From contig NZ_CP169244.1 in assembly GCF_041902385.1 (NCBI RefSeq), positions 2,976,001-3,040,000 on the forward strand: a stretch of DNA of 64,000 nucleotides, in the 5' to 3' direction. Under the pieces are notes generated by a model. That model was not told the origin of the DNA, did not search any database, and saw only the letters and a program-made list of their open reading frames with translations. The stretch is from Arcticibacter sp041902385. Lineage in GTDB: Bacteria; Bacteroidota; Bacteroidia; Sphingobacteriales; Sphingobacteriaceae. Of the stretch, positions 36,600 to 46,624 are shown one piece after another (position 1 is the first letter of the stretch; every line of letters begins with the position of its first letter). A program made the translations under genes and the position numbers.

Positions 36600-37730
36600 A
36601 TGAAAAAGAATATAATTCATATAGTAATCTCTTGCTTATCACTGCTGGTTTTTCTGGCTAGCTGCAAAAAGGACGATAAGCTTGATCATACACGAGTAAG
36701 TGCAGTAGAAAACCTTTATGCTCCTGCTGATAACTCAAACGTTTTTGTATCAGGACAGGGATCTGTGACGTTTGAATGGGAGCAGGCAAGGGCGGAAGAT
36801 AACGGGGTAGTACTCTATGAAGTTCTTTTCGACAAGCCCGACGGCGATTTTTCTAATCCTCTATACTCGCTCGCATCCGACGGAAACGGCTATCAGCGTT
36901 CATTAACCATGAGCTACGGTGATCTTACTAAGGTGGCCGCAGCTGCCGGTATAAAACCAAGCAGCGCCGGGAAAATAAAATGGACCGTACGCTCGTCAAA
37001 AGGACTGGAAGTGCAGAAGACTGCAGTCGCCCGGACTCTCGAAATCGAGCGACCTCAGGGATTCTCGCCCGCCCCTTCAACCGTTTATCTGACTGGTACC
37101 GCCACAGAAGGAGGCGACGATCTTAGCAAAGCAATTGCCATGAAGAAGACAGGCGACGGTACCTTTGAAATCTACACCTCTTTAAAGGCCGGTACTTATC
37201 ATCTGGCAGAAAGAAATAGCGGTAATCCGGCAACCTACTCCATTGATGGGCAAAAGATCAATGAAGCCGGAAATACAACTGTGGCTGGCGACAGTAAAGT
37301 TTACCGTATCCGGTTAAATTTTAACAATGCAAGTGCAGAATTTTCAGAGATTGTGTCGCTGGGCCTTTGGTTTGCTCCCGATAACAGGATATGGTTTCAG
37401 CTGCCATATGCGGGAGGAAGCTCCTGGGAGATCAAGAATGCACCCGTTGCATTTAAACAGGAGTCATGGGGTAGAGACGAGCGGTATAAGTTTAAGTTTG
37501 TTGTTAAAAATTCAGCAGGAGCGAGCACAGAGGAGTGGTACGGAAGTGCAAACCGAGATAACCAGAGACCGACCGATGCCTCCCCTGCATCCTATTGGTA
37601 TATGCTGCCGGTTAGCAATAATCAGTGGGATAACTGCTTTAAATTCAACGGGAACGCAGATAATAAAAATTGTGATATCAAGGTCACTTTCAACTCATCT
37701 GCTTACACGCACTCAGTGACGGTAAAATAG
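36600..37730 (+). CDS. SusE/SusF-like surface glycan-binding lipoprotein
   Basis: About 376 aa from the ATG at 36600. Signal and lipobox: MKKNIIHIVISCLSLLVF then LASC, lipidated Cys22. N-terminal SusE-type domain (VENLYAPADNSNVFVSGQG, TFEWEQA), then two beta-sandwich starch-binding-like modules (PSTVYLTGTATEGGD; SLGLWFAPDNRIWFQLP). Position after susD fits a surface glycan-binding protein of the locus. An upstream ATG-less extension to 36558 is rejected because it would precede the signal peptide. Confidence 0.85.
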   Translation: MKKNIIHIVISCLSLLVFLASCKKDDKLDHTRVSAVENLYAPADNSNVFVSGQGSVTFEWEQARAEDNGVVLYEVLFDKPDGDFSNPLYSLASDGNGYQRSLTMSYGDLTKVAAAAGIKPSSAGKIKWTVRSSKGLEVQKTAVARTLEIERPQGFSPAPSTVYLTGTATEGGDDLSKAIAMKKTGDGTFEIYTSLKAGTYHLAERNSGNPATYSIDGQKINEAGNTTVAGDSKVYRIRLNFNNASAEFSEIVSLGLWFAPDNRIWFQLPYAGGSSWEIKNAPVAFKQESWGRDERYKFKFVVKNSAGASTEEWYGSANRDNQRPTDASPASYWYMLPVSNNQWDNCFKFNGNADNKNCDIKVTFNSSAYTHSVTVK

Positions 37731-37779
37731 TTGTGGATTATTCCTCCTGCTACGGCAGGGGGAATACTAATTTCAAATT

Positions 37780-38943
37780 ATGAAAACAAGGACAATTCGC
37801 TACATGCTTTCAGCGGGTATAGGCGCAGTCGTATTTATGATCACCGCCTGTTCCAAAGAGGAGGGGTACCCGCTCTACTCAAATAATACACATAAGATTG
37901 ACTATACGTACTCTGCTACCGCTGATTCAATGCAAGAGGTGACTTATAGCACATACAAGTCGGGCGATGGGAAGTATTTTTTGCAGGATAACAATGGCAA
38001 TACCGGCTTCAATTATTGGTGGCAGGCACATATGATGGATGTATTTGTCGACGCTTATGCCAGAACTTCTAACGATGGTTATAAACCGAAGATGACAAGC
38101 CTCTTAAATGGTATCAAAGAGAAAAATGGTGGCACCTTTATTAACGAATATTACGACGACATGGAATGGCTGGCTCTTGCCTGCCTCCGCGTATTTGGTA
38201 CCACCAATGATAATACTTTTAAGGCCACCGCTGATCTTCTTTGGACGGATATAAAAACAGGGTGGACCAGCCTTGCTGGCGGAGGCTTAATGTGGCGAAA
38301 AAGCTCGCCTGAATCAAAAAATGCCTGCGCAAACGCACCTGCTTCTATTCTTGGAGCGCGCATGTATGCACTTTCGAAGAATTCTGACGACCTGGAATGG
38401 GCAAAAAGAATCTATGCCTGGCAAAAGGCCAACCTGGTTGACCCGAATAACGGCATCGTGTGGGATAACCTGAAAGTGGAGGGAGGTAATATCGTCAAGA
38501 ATACCGACTGGAAGTTTACCTATAATCAGGGTACTTATATTGGCGCCGCCCTTGAACTGTACCACGCTACGAAAGAGCGAGCGTACCTGTCTGACGCGAT
38601 GCGGACCGCCAATACGTGTATGAATAGTCGCGATATCAATACCTCTGGTCTTCTAAAAAGCGAAAATCAGGGCGACGGAGGCTTATTCAAGGGTATTTTA
38701 ATCAGGTATCTCGCCTTATTAGTTCAGGAGCCCGATCTGAACGACACAGACCGCGGAAATCTGGCGCGCTTTTTAAAGTTTAACGCAGAAACGTTTTATA
38801 CTAAAGGGCTGGCAAGACCATCCATGCTCTCCGGCCCGGACTGGGGCAACAAGGCACAAGGCTCAATTGATCTCTCAACCCAGTTGAGCGGACTGATGCT
38901 GATGGAAGCAGCAGCGACTCTGAAAAAAACGGAGGTGTTTTAA
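37780..38943 (+). CDS. GH76 endo-alpha-1,6-mannanase, lipoprotein
   Basis: 387 aa. Lipobox ITAC with Cys24, so probably surface-anchored. GH76 core: FNYWWQAHMMDVFVDAYART and the paired catalytic aspartates Asp126-Asp127 in NEYYDDMEWLALA; also WTSLAGGGLMWRK and NQGTYIGAALELY. GH76 enzymes cut the alpha-1,6 backbone of yeast mannan, which generates oligosaccharides for SusCD import. Last gene of the sigma-controlled part; terminator at 39133-39165. Confidence 0.93.
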   Translation: MKTRTIRYMLSAGIGAVVFMITACSKEEGYPLYSNNTHKIDYTYSATADSMQEVTYSTYKSGDGKYFLQDNNGNTGFNYWWQAHMMDVFVDAYARTSNDGYKPKMTSLLNGIKEKNGGTFINEYYDDMEWLALACLRVFGTTNDNTFKATADLLWTDIKTGWTSLAGGGLMWRKSSPESKNACANAPASILGARMYALSKNSDDLEWAKRIYAWQKANLVDPNNGIVWDNLKVEGGNIVKNTDWKFTYNQGTYIGAALELYHATKERAYLSDAMRTANTCMNSRDINTSGLLKSENQGDGGLFKGILIRYLALLVQEPDLNDTDRGNLARFLKFNAETFYTKGLARPSMLSGPDWGNKAQGSIDLSTQLSGLMLMEAAATLKKTEVF

Positions 38944-39132
38944 GTCTCTGCGCTGAAGCAATGGTTGTTCACCTGTAGAGGCGCTGACAAATTCTTCCTG
39001 GTTGTGTATTCAAGCGCAAAGAAAGACAGATACAGGTAACATACATCGGGAAACACCCAAGGGCTCTGTAGTTTTACCGGGCTCACTCGCCCTGAATGCG
39101 TGCATTGCCGTAACGTTTTAGTACGGAAAAGA
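38944..39132. other. Spacer after the GH76 gene, no gene seen
   Basis: Part of the 335-bp gap before the GH2 start. No supported open frame. The terminator, operator and promoter that fill the rest of the gap are listed separately. Confidence 0.5.
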
Positions 39133-39165
39133 AAGGGAAGGCCAATAAAGTGCCTTCCCTCTTTG
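39133..39165 (+). terminator. Intrinsic terminator of the first mannan operon
   Basis: AGGGAAGGC (39134-39142) pairs with GCCTTCCCT (39152-39160) around a 9-base loop, followed by CTTT. Separates the ECF/FecR-linked operon from the LacI-controlled part. Confidence 0.85.
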
Positions 39166-39176
39166 TACTAGGTTTT

Positions 39177-39204
39177 GCTAAACCGATAGATGAGGCTATA
39201 TTTG
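39177..39204 (+). promoter_or_regulatory. LacI-type operator and -7 box for the GH2 gene
   Basis: GCTAAACCGATAGATG (39177-39192) fits the shared site GCTAAAnCGnTTT in its left half. TATATTTG (39197-39204) is an exact -7 box, 20 bases from the operator start, the same spacing as at 42989 and 47761. Confidence 0.65.
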
Positions 39205-39278
39205 TCATAACTCCCCGACGCATCAAAAAACCTGGGGGAGGGAAACAGAAATATCACACTTATACCGAAGCTCATCTA

Positions 39279-42200
39279 ATGAAATTTTATCTCTTATTGT
39301 TGTCCACTTTAGCATTTTTATCTATGGTGCCATTCTCGGATATAAATGCGCAGACGTTTGAAAAGGACGCTTATTATAAGTTAGTCGCCAGGAACAAGAT
39401 GGTTGTTGACAACCGAGCGGCGCAGGAGAACAATTCGAACCTTTATCTCGCAGAGGCAGCATCTGCCAGCGCAGATCAGGTCTGGATGATTACCCCCGCC
39501 GGAAATGGTGCCTATACTATCGCCAGCCCGGTGAGTTTCAAAAGTATTGACAATGGCAATAAGACAACAGGAGCTGGGAATGCCGTCGTTCTGTGGGATA
39601 AGAACAGCGATAATCCTAATCAGCAATGGAAGTTTCAAAAGAAGCCGAACGGGAAGTTTATCATCTCCTCGGTTTCCAGCGGCTATAACCTGACGCACCG
39701 CCTCTCGGGAACGCAACAAAGACTCTTTCAAATGCCAGCCGATGATAACAGTGAGGAGCAGGAGTGGGAACTTAAAAAAGTGAGCGGTAAGATTAAAATC
39801 GAGCGAAGAGCAGGGCTGACTGAATGGGAAAACGAGGAGATATTCGGTGTCAACAAGGAGCGCCCTCACGTCCCTTATATACCATTCCCTTCTGTAGAGA
39901 GTTTGAAAAAAGATCCATCCTTTGATCAGCCATGGCAGAAAACTCAGTCTCCCTACTACCAGCTGCTGAATGGGACATGGAAGTTCAACTGGGTAAAACA
40001 GCCCTCAGAAAGACCTGTGGACTTTTATAAGCCTGAATTTGATGTTTCGGGGTGGAAAGACGTTACCGTTCCATCTAACTGGGAAATGCTGGGGTATGGC
40101 ACGCCCATCTACACCAACATCACCTATCCTTTCAAAAATGATCCTCCGTTTATCAAGTCGCAGGCAGGATACACCAATGAAAAGGAGCCCAATCCAGTTG
40201 GGTCCTATCGCAGAAGTTTTTCTATCCCGGATGACTGGGCGGGTAAAGAAATATACGTGCGGTTCGAAGGTGTTTACAGCGCAATGTACCTCTGGGTGAA
40301 TGGCAGGAAAGTTGGCTACAGCGAGGGTGCCAATAACGTTGCAGAATTTAACCTGACAAGCTTCGTAAAAACGGGGGATAATACATTAGCCGTGGAAGTC
40401 TATCGCTGGAGCGACGGAAGTTACCTGGAAGATCAGGATATGTTCCGCCTGAGCGGCATTCATCGCGATGTTGCTCTTTTTGCTCTTCCTAAAACTCATA
40501 TAAGAGACTACTATTTAAGATCGGACCTCGCGGCAGAAGACCTTTCGGTGGCAACAGTGAAGCTGGATGCGCGGGTTCTGAATGCCGACAGAGCGAATTT
40601 TAAAGGCGGCGAGATCAATCTCTCCCTTCTCGATCCGCAGGGGAAGGAGGTGCTTGCAGTTAAAGAGCCTGTACAAGTCTTAAAGCAAAACAGCGAGGAA
40701 ACTTATGTATTAACAGGCAAGGTTACCAAACCGCAGTTATGGTCTGCTGAGACTCCCAATCTGTACACTGCAATTATAACGCTGAACGATGCTGAAGGAA
40801 ATGTTTTGGAGGTGGTCTCATCCAGGGTGGGCATCCGGAAAGTGGAAATTCGCAATAAACGCGTGTATGTTAACGGCAGACAGGTATTCTTTAAGGGGAC
40901 AAACCGCCACGATATTCATCCTAAATACGGTAAAGCCGTACCTGTAGAATCGATGCTCGATGACATCAGGCTGATGAAGAGATCCAACATCAATACAATC
41001 AGGACGAGCCACTATCCCAACGACCCGAAGATGTACGCCATGTTCGATTACTTTGGGCTATATACCATGTCGGAGGCTGACCTCGAGTGCCATGGCAACA
41101 ACTCCCTTAGCTCAAACCCTTCGTGGCTGCCTGCCTTTGTGGATCGCAATATCAGAAATGTAGAGGAACACAAGAACCATCCATCCGTCATCTTCTGGTC
41201 CATGGGAAATGAGAGTGGTGCCGGAGATAACTTTAATGCCGTCTACAAGGAAATTAAGAAGATTGACAGCTCCTTTATCGTTCATTACGAAGGAAAGAAT
41301 ACAGCGGCCGATATAGACTCAAGGATGTATCCGTCTGTCGATGATATGGCTAAAACAGACAAGCAGGAAAGTAACAAGCCGTTTTTCCTTTGCGAGTACG
41401 CTCATGCGATGGGGAATGCTATCGGTAACCTTCCTGAGTACTGGGACTACATTGAGAATAAATCCGAAAGAATGATCGGAGCCTGTATCTGGGATTGGGT
41501 AGACCAGGGAATTAATAAGCCGGGGGAACCAGCCGATCGGTATTATTTTGGGGGAGATTTTGGAGACAAGCCAAACGACTTTGACTTCTGCAACAATGGG
41601 ATCACTACCCCTGACAGACGCATCACCGCCAAGATGCAGGAAGTAAGAAAGGTGTATCAATATATCAGAATGGCGCCGGTAGACCTTTCCATCGGGAGTG
41701 TGAAGATCACTAACAGGTACGACTTCCTCAATCTCAGGAACTTTGATTTGAAATGGGAAGTGTTGCAAGACGGAAGGATTATTGATTCAGGGGTAGTGGT
41801 CCCTCAGGACGTCAGACCCGATGAATCGGTGGAGTTGGTATTGCCCTATAGCAACAGGTTTGAGAATAATAGTGAGTATTTCCTGAACGTTCAGTTCCGG
41901 ACCTTAAAGGAACAGTCCTGGGCCCCGGCTGGATGGGTAGTAGCTTCTGACCAGTTCCCGTTAAACAGCAGGCCTTCAATTGCCGCTCTGGATACTGCAG
42001 GCGTTGAGCGCCTCTACGCCTCTCAGAGGGAAAATATTGTAAATATATCGGGCAGCGACTCCAATATTCAATTCGACAGGAACACCGGTACTCTCATCTC
42101 ATTAAAATATAACCGAAAGGAAATGATCGATCAGGGAAAAGGGCTTTCTCTAAACTGGTACAGGAGTATCAATAACGATGCTAGAAAATATATCGAGCCT

Positions 42201-42863
42201 AAGATTGAGCTTGACGGCTTTACATTCCTCCCCGTCAATGAAGGGAAACAAGTGGTTGTGAGAACCCGTTACAAGGCAGTCTTAGCCGGAGAGAAGCCCG
42301 GCGTGCTTGCCTACACGGTAAACTACCTGATATCACCGGGCGGAATTATAGACGTAGATGTAACGTTCGACAACACCAGAGACACCTACAGGGTTCCAAG
42401 GCTGGGTCTCCAGATGGCCCTTATTCCTGATATGGACAATGTGCAGTGGTACGGCCGGGGACCGCAGGAAAACTATGCAGACCGTAAGGCAGCGGCCTAT
42501 TTTGGAATTTATTCTTCCGCTATCGACCAAATGGGAGAGTGGTACACCAGAGCCCAGAGTATGGGTAACCGCGAAGATGTGCGCTGGCTGAAAATTACAG
42601 ACAAGAACAACGAGGGTATCAGGATCTGGTCGAAGGACAAGCTGAACTTTTCGGCTCTGCACTATACAGATCAGGACCTGTGGACTGCAGTTCATGGATT
42701 CCGGTTGCCCGAAATCAGAAAGCCTGAGACAATTCTTTCCCTTGACTACTTACAGAGGGGCATTGGGAATGCCAGCTGTGGACCCGGACCGCTAAGTAAA
42801 TACGAGATCCCTTCAGATGCCTCCAACTCCTATTCGTTCAGGATAGAGAGAAGCTGGAATTAG
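39279..42863 (+). CDS. GH2 beta-galactosidase-type enzyme with ricin-like domain
   Basis: About 1,194 aa from the ATG at 39279, which starts a signal peptide (MKFYLLLLSTLAFLSMVPF, ending DINAQ). Residues about 25-160 form a beta-trefoil-like carbohydrate-binding domain (repeated QVWMITP / NQQWKFQKK / EQEWELKK). GH2 core follows: sugar-binding and immunoglobulin-like domains, acid/base Glu in WSMGNESGAGDN, nucleophile Glu in FFLCEYAHAMGNAIG, and a C-terminal beta-galactosidase small-chain domain (MQWYGRGPQENYADRK type). Domain order fits LacZ-type beta-galactosidases; the substrate in this locus could be a galactose cap on a mannan or N-glycan. The start at 39150 lies upstream of the promoter and is rejected. 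Confidence 0.9.
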   Translation: MKFYLLLLSTLAFLSMVPFSDINAQTFEKDAYYKLVARNKMVVDNRAAQENNSNLYLAEAASASADQVWMITPAGNGAYTIASPVSFKSIDNGNKTTGAGNAVVLWDKNSDNPNQQWKFQKKPNGKFIISSVSSGYNLTHRLSGTQQRLFQMPADDNSEEQEWELKKVSGKIKIERRAGLTEWENEEIFGVNKERPHVPYIPFPSVESLKKDPSFDQPWQKTQSPYYQLLNGTWKFNWVKQPSERPVDFYKPEFDVSGWKDVTVPSNWEMLGYGTPIYTNITYPFKNDPPFIKSQAGYTNEKEPNPVGSYRRSFSIPDDWAGKEIYVRFEGVYSAMYLWVNGRKVGYSEGANNVAEFNLTSFVKTGDNTLAVEVYRWSDGSYLEDQDMFRLSGIHRDVALFALPKTHIRDYYLRSDLAAEDLSVATVKLDARVLNADRANFKGGEINLSLLDPQGKEVLAVKEPVQVLKQNSEETYVLTGKVTKPQLWSAETPNLYTAIITLNDAEGNVLEVVSSRVGIRKVEIRNKRVYVNGRQVFFKGTNRHDIHPKYGKAVPVESMLDDIRLMKRSNINTIRTSHYPNDPKMYAMFDYFGLYTMSEADLECHGNNSLSSNPSWLPAFVDRNIRNVEEHKNHPSVIFWSMGNESGAGDNFNAVYKEIKKIDSSFIVHYEGKNTAADIDSRMYPSVDDMAKTDKQESNKPFFLCEYAHAMGNAIGNLPEYWDYIENKSERMIGACIWDWVDQGINKPGEPADRYYFGGDFGDKPNDFDFCNNGITTPDRRITAKMQEVRKVYQYIRMAPVDLSIGSVKITNRYDFLNLRNFDLKWEVLQDGRIIDSGVVVPQDVRPDESVELVLPYSNRFENNSEYFLNVQFRTLKEQSWAPAGWVVASDQFPLNSRPSIAALDTAGVERLYASQRENIVNISGSDSNIQFDRNTGTLISLKYNRKEMIDQGKGLSLNWYRSINNDARKYIEPKIELDGFTFLPVNEGKQVVVRTRYKAVLAGEKPGVLAYTVNYLISPGGIIDVDVTFDNTRDTYRVPRLGLQMALIPDMDNVQWYGRGPQENYADRKAAAYFGIYSSAIDQMGEWYTRAQSMGNREDVRWLKITDKNNEGIRIWSKDKLNFSALHYTDQDLWTAVHGFRLPEIRKPETILSLDYLQRGIGNASCGPGPLSKYEIPSDASNSYSFRIERSWN

Positions 42864-42878
42864 ATAAGCGCAGGCTGA

Positions 42879-42949
42879 AATGCCGGGGCGCTTCCTTTAC
42901 AATGCCGGATGCAAAGGGGTTCTTCATGACTGACACCTGCCCCGGCATT
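42879..42949 (+). terminator. Long inverted repeat after the GH2 gene
   Basis: AATGCCGGGGC (42879-42889) is the exact reverse complement of GCCCCGGCATT (42939-42949), with a 49-base loop. It starts 16 bases after the GH2 stop. May act as a terminator, though the T-run is weak and the loop long. Confidence 0.5.
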
Positions 42950-42988
42950 GCGATTTAAGATTTTGTAAAAAAAATGTTGAAGTGCTTA

Positions 42989-43016
42989 GCTAAATCAATT
43001 TAGTTATGTAAGTTTG
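42989..43016 (+). promoter_or_regulatory. LacI-type operator and -7 box for the GH125-GH97 genes
   Basis: GCTAAATCAATTTAGT (42989-43004) is a near-perfect palindrome with CTAAAT/ATTTAG arms. TAAGTTTG (43009-43016) is an exact -7 box 20 bases from the operator start. Confidence 0.75.
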
Positions 43017-43110
43017 AGAAACGGATGTTTTACCAATTATAATATGTGCCGATGAAAAGCCGGTCCAGTCGTAAACTGATTCCTCAACGAAGTTCAAACT
43101 CACAAAAGAT

Positions 43111-44532
43111 ATGAAAAGAAGAACCTTTATAAAAAGTGCAGGAGCACTGGGAGCAAGCTACGTTCTCGCTAATAATTTTGCTTTTGCTATGCCTCCGGCC
43201 TTTCCGGTAGTCAGGACAGAGCCGTCAAAACGGAAGTTTACCAGCAAGGCCGTGGAAAAAGCGATTGCAGAGTTTAAAAAGAATGTAAAGAATCCCGAGC
43301 TGGGCTGGCTGTTTGAAAACTGTTTTCCTAATACCCTTGATACCACTGTCTTCCACTCTGTCAAGGATGGCAAGCCGGATACATATGTCATTACCGGAGA
43401 TATTGATGCTATGTGGATGCGCGACAGCAGCGCACAGGTATGGCCCTATATGCAGTTTGTTAAGCAGGATAAAGCCCTTCAGCAGCTTATTGCAGGCGTC
43501 ATTAACAGGCAGACTTCTTATGTTCTGAAGGACCCTTATGCCAATGCTTTCTATCATGACGCCGACAAGAAAGGGGAGTGGTCTACCGACCACACCGACA
43601 TGAAGCCTGGTGTTCACGAAAGGAAATGGGAAATTGATTCGCTTTGCTATCCAATCCGTCTTGCCTATCACTACTGGAAATCAACAGGCGATACCCAGCC
43701 TTTTGATCAGCAATGGCAGCAGGCGATAAAACTGATCCTGAAGACGTTTAAGGAACAGCAAAAGAAAGACAACTGGGGCCCTTACAAATTTCAGCGTACC
43801 ACTCCAAAAGCTTCCGACACCCAGCCTATGGCAGGTTATGGCTTTCCTGTCAAGCCGGTTGGCCTCATCTGTTCAGCCTTCCGCCCAAGCGACGACGCCA
43901 CTCTTTATCAATTCCTGATACCTTCCAATTTTTTTGCAGTCGTAAGTTTAAAAGAAGCGTCAGAAATGATGACGACGATAGCGCGCGACACCGCTACGGC
44001 GGCTCAGTTAACCAGCCTGGCGACCGAAGTAGAGAGCGCTTTGCAGCAGTATGCAAGCTTCGATCATAAAAAATATGGAAAAGTATACGCGTTTGAGGTG
44101 GACGGGTTCGGAAATCAGTTGTTCATGGACGATGCCAATGTGCCGAGTCTCATGTCCTTACCTTACCTGGGTGCAGTTTCAAAGAGTGATCAGGTATATC
44201 AGAACACCCGCAAGCTGATCTGGTCTCACGATAATCCTTATTTCTATACCGGTTCTGCCGGCGAAGGAATTGGAGGCCCGCATGTGGAGAGGGATGGCAT
44301 GATATGGCCGATGAGTATTATCATGCGCGGACTGACCAGCGACGATGACGCTGAAATCAAAAGATGCGTGGAGGTGCTGAGCAAGACACATGGCGGAACG
44401 GGCCTGATGCATGAGACTTTCTATAAAGACGACCCGAAAAAATTTACCAGATCGTGGTTTGCATGGGCGAATACTCTTTTTGGGGAGTTTTTATGGAAGA
44501 CATATAAAGAAAGGCCTCACCTGCTCGCATAG
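43111..44532 (+). CDS. GH125 exo-alpha-1,6-mannosidase
   Basis: 473 aa inverting mannosidase that trims alpha-1,6-linked mannose. Tat-like export signal KRRTFIKSAGALGASYVLA. GH125 core motifs: YVITGDIDAMWMRDSSAQVWPY, GYGFPVKPVGLICSAFRPSDD, DDANVPSLMSLPYLG and TGSAGEGIGGPHVERDGMIWPMS. In characterised members the acid is an Asp and the base a Glu; both motif regions are intact. Complements GH76, which makes the alpha-1,6 oligosaccharides. Followed by GH97 after 31 bases. Confidence 0.94.
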   Translation: MKRRTFIKSAGALGASYVLANNFAFAMPPAFPVVRTEPSKRKFTSKAVEKAIAEFKKNVKNPELGWLFENCFPNTLDTTVFHSVKDGKPDTYVITGDIDAMWMRDSSAQVWPYMQFVKQDKALQQLIAGVINRQTSYVLKDPYANAFYHDADKKGEWSTDHTDMKPGVHERKWEIDSLCYPIRLAYHYWKSTGDTQPFDQQWQQAIKLILKTFKEQQKKDNWGPYKFQRTTPKASDTQPMAGYGFPVKPVGLICSAFRPSDDATLYQFLIPSNFFAVVSLKEASEMMTTIARDTATAAQLTSLATEVESALQQYASFDHKKYGKVYAFEVDGFGNQLFMDDANVPSLMSLPYLGAVSKSDQVYQNTRKLIWSHDNPYFYTGSAGEGIGGPHVERDGMIWPMSIIMRGLTSDDDAEIKRCVEVLSKTHGGTGLMHETFYKDDPKKFTRSWFAWANTLFGEFLWKTYKERPHLLA

Positions 44533-44563
44533 GCAGGCTTCTTAAGAATCAATTATAAATCAG

Positions 44564-46531
44564 ATGAAAATAGTAAGGACAGCCCTTGCCGTTACTCTGG
44601 CCCTGAGTTGTTATTCGCTTGCCGGCCAGCAGAAGTATCAGATCTTATCACCCGACAAGTCGATTGCAATAAACGTATCCGTGTCGGACAGCATTTACTA
44701 CAATGTCTCCTTTCAGGGAAAGGAGCTGGTGAAAAGATCCGGGCTTTCTATGCGCACCTCTTTTTCTGAGGGGATAAAATGGAAGGTGAAAGGGGCAAAG
44801 ACCTCCGCTGTCAACTCAGTGCTAAAGCCTTTGGTGTGGCAAAAGAGTAGTGAACTGCGCGACCATTATAATCAGCTGCACCTTGATTTTTCTAACGGTC
44901 TTGCCCTTGAGTGGCGGGTGTATGATAATGGAACCGGCTTCAGGTGGCTTAGCCAGAACAAAGGTGCCTATGTCGTTCAGGAGGAAAATGCCTCTTTTAA
45001 TCTGGGTAAGGAGGGACGGTCGTGGTATCCTCAGGAAGATGACTTTTATTCGCATAACGAGCGTGCCTATCGTAACTACAGGCTCGACAGTATTGGCGGT
45101 GATAAACTGGCCAGTCTGCCTGTTCTCTTTGAGGTGAAAGGGACAAAGCTCTTACTTACAGAGTCTGACCTCTTCAATTACGCAGGGATGTGGGTACGAG
45201 GAAACCAGGGAGGTGAGGGTGGGGTGCACGCTGTATTTCCTCACTATCCCCGCCAGAAAAAGGTCACCAGTGACCGCGATGAAAGGGTGGAGGCCCGTGA
45301 GGAGTACATTGCAAGGATACAGGGGCCGCAGACTTTTCCCTGGAGGATTATGATGATCGCGCGGTCTGATAAGGACATCCTTACTAATCAGCTTGTTTAT
45401 CAGTTTGCCCGGCCCGCCTCCGGTGATTTTAGCTGGGTGAAACCCCGTAAGGTTCAGTGGGACTGGTGGCACTACAATAACATATACGGAGTCGACTTTA
45501 AGGCCGGAATCAATAACGAAACGTATAAGTACTACATCGACTTTGCTTCGAAGTACCATATTGAGTATGTGCTTCTTGACGAGGGCTGGTGCGATACGCG
45601 CGACCTGATGAATCAGTCCCCAGGCATCAACGTGAAAGAACTGGCCGATTATGCCAGAAGTAAAAACGTTGACCTTATCCTCTGGACGAGCTGGCTTGTT
45701 CTGGACAAGCAGTTAGATAAGGCCCTTGATCAGTTCGCTAAATGGGGAATTAAAGGGATCAAGGTCGACTTCATGCAGCGCGATGACCAGGATATGGTGA
45801 ACTATTACGAAAAGGTAGCAAGAGCGGCAGCAAAAAGGAAACTGCTGGTCGACTTCCATGGTGCCTACAAGCCAACAGGATGGATCAGAACCTACCCGAA
45901 TGTGCTCACTTCCGAGGGCGTTCTGGGCAATGAAATCAGCAAGTTTGCGGCCTCCGTTACTCCTGATCATACGATTACGCTCCCTTTCACCAGAATGGCC
46001 GCAGGGCCGATGGACTTTACGCCGGGAGGCATGTTGAATGTGCAGAAGGATGCCTGGTCCGCTAATCCTGCAGAGCCAATGACCTTAGGAACACGCTGTA
46101 ACCAGATGGCGATGTACGTCATATTTGAAAGCCCCCTGCAGATGCTTTGTGATATCCCGACTCACTATTACAAAGAGCCTGAATGTATGGAGTTCCTTGC
46201 CGCCGTTCCGGTTCAGTGGGCCGAAACAGTTCCTTTGGAAGGGAAAATAGGAGATTACGTGGTGATGGCTCGCAAAGCAAAAAATGGCGACTGGTATCTG
46301 GGGGCGATGAACGACTGGACAGCCAGGGACTTCAGCCTTAACCTCAGCTTTCTGGGCGACGGAAAGTATAAGATGATGATCTGGAAGGACGGACTAAACG
46401 CCGACCGAAATGCGCGTGATTTTAAGACTGAGACAATTGACGTAGTGAAAGGATCAAAAATAAAAGTCTCTCTTGCTTCGGGCGGAGGATATGTTGCAAG
46501 GCTGATCAGGGTCCCCGATAATACGAAATAG
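44564..46531 (+). CDS. GH97 enzyme, retaining alpha-galactosidase-like
   Basis: 655 aa. Signal peptide MKIVRTALAVTLALSCYSLAG. N-terminal beta-supersandwich (YQILSPDKSIAINVSV), central barrel (VQWDWWHYNNIYGVDFK; YVLLDEGWC; GIKGIKVDFMQRDDQDMV; VLTSEGVLGNE) and a C-terminal all-beta domain. GH97 has inverting alpha-glucosidases and retaining alpha-galactosidases; the Asp in KVDFMQRDDQ sits where retaining members keep their nucleophile, so alpha-galactosidase is favoured. That would remove alpha-galactose caps from a mannan. Substrate is inference. Confidence 0.87.
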   Translation: MKIVRTALAVTLALSCYSLAGQQKYQILSPDKSIAINVSVSDSIYYNVSFQGKELVKRSGLSMRTSFSEGIKWKVKGAKTSAVNSVLKPLVWQKSSELRDHYNQLHLDFSNGLALEWRVYDNGTGFRWLSQNKGAYVVQEENASFNLGKEGRSWYPQEDDFYSHNERAYRNYRLDSIGGDKLASLPVLFEVKGTKLLLTESDLFNYAGMWVRGNQGGEGGVHAVFPHYPRQKKVTSDRDERVEAREEYIARIQGPQTFPWRIMMIARSDKDILTNQLVYQFARPASGDFSWVKPRKVQWDWWHYNNIYGVDFKAGINNETYKYYIDFASKYHIEYVLLDEGWCDTRDLMNQSPGINVKELADYARSKNVDLILWTSWLVLDKQLDKALDQFAKWGIKGIKVDFMQRDDQDMVNYYEKVARAAAKRKLLVDFHGAYKPTGWIRTYPNVLTSEGVLGNEISKFAASVTPDHTITLPFTRMAAGPMDFTPGGMLNVQKDAWSANPAEPMTLGTRCNQMAMYVIFESPLQMLCDIPTHYYKEPECMEFLAAVPVQWAETVPLEGKIGDYVVMARKAKNGDWYLGAMNDWTARDFSLNLSFLGDGKYKMMIWKDGLNADRNARDFKTETIDVVKGSKIKVSLASGGGYVARLIRVPDNTK

Positions 46532-46596
46532 TGTACTTATTACAGTTTTAAAAGCTTTCAAATCGGGCCGGAGTAGCGTGAATATATTATAAACGC

Positions 46597-46604
46597 TATC
46601 TTTG
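46597..46604 (+). promoter_or_regulatory. -7 box of the mannan lacI gene
   Basis: TATCTTTG, exact TAnnTTTG, 21 bases before the GTG start at 46625. No GCTAAAnCGnTTT site is evident here, so the regulator need not control itself. Confidence 0.6.
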
Positions 46605-46624
46605 ATTTCAAGTTAACTTTTATA

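Noticed and set aside
39150..39278. Longer N-terminus of the GH2 enzyme
   Set aside because: It overlaps the upstream terminator, the operator and the promoter; the signal peptide begins at 39279.
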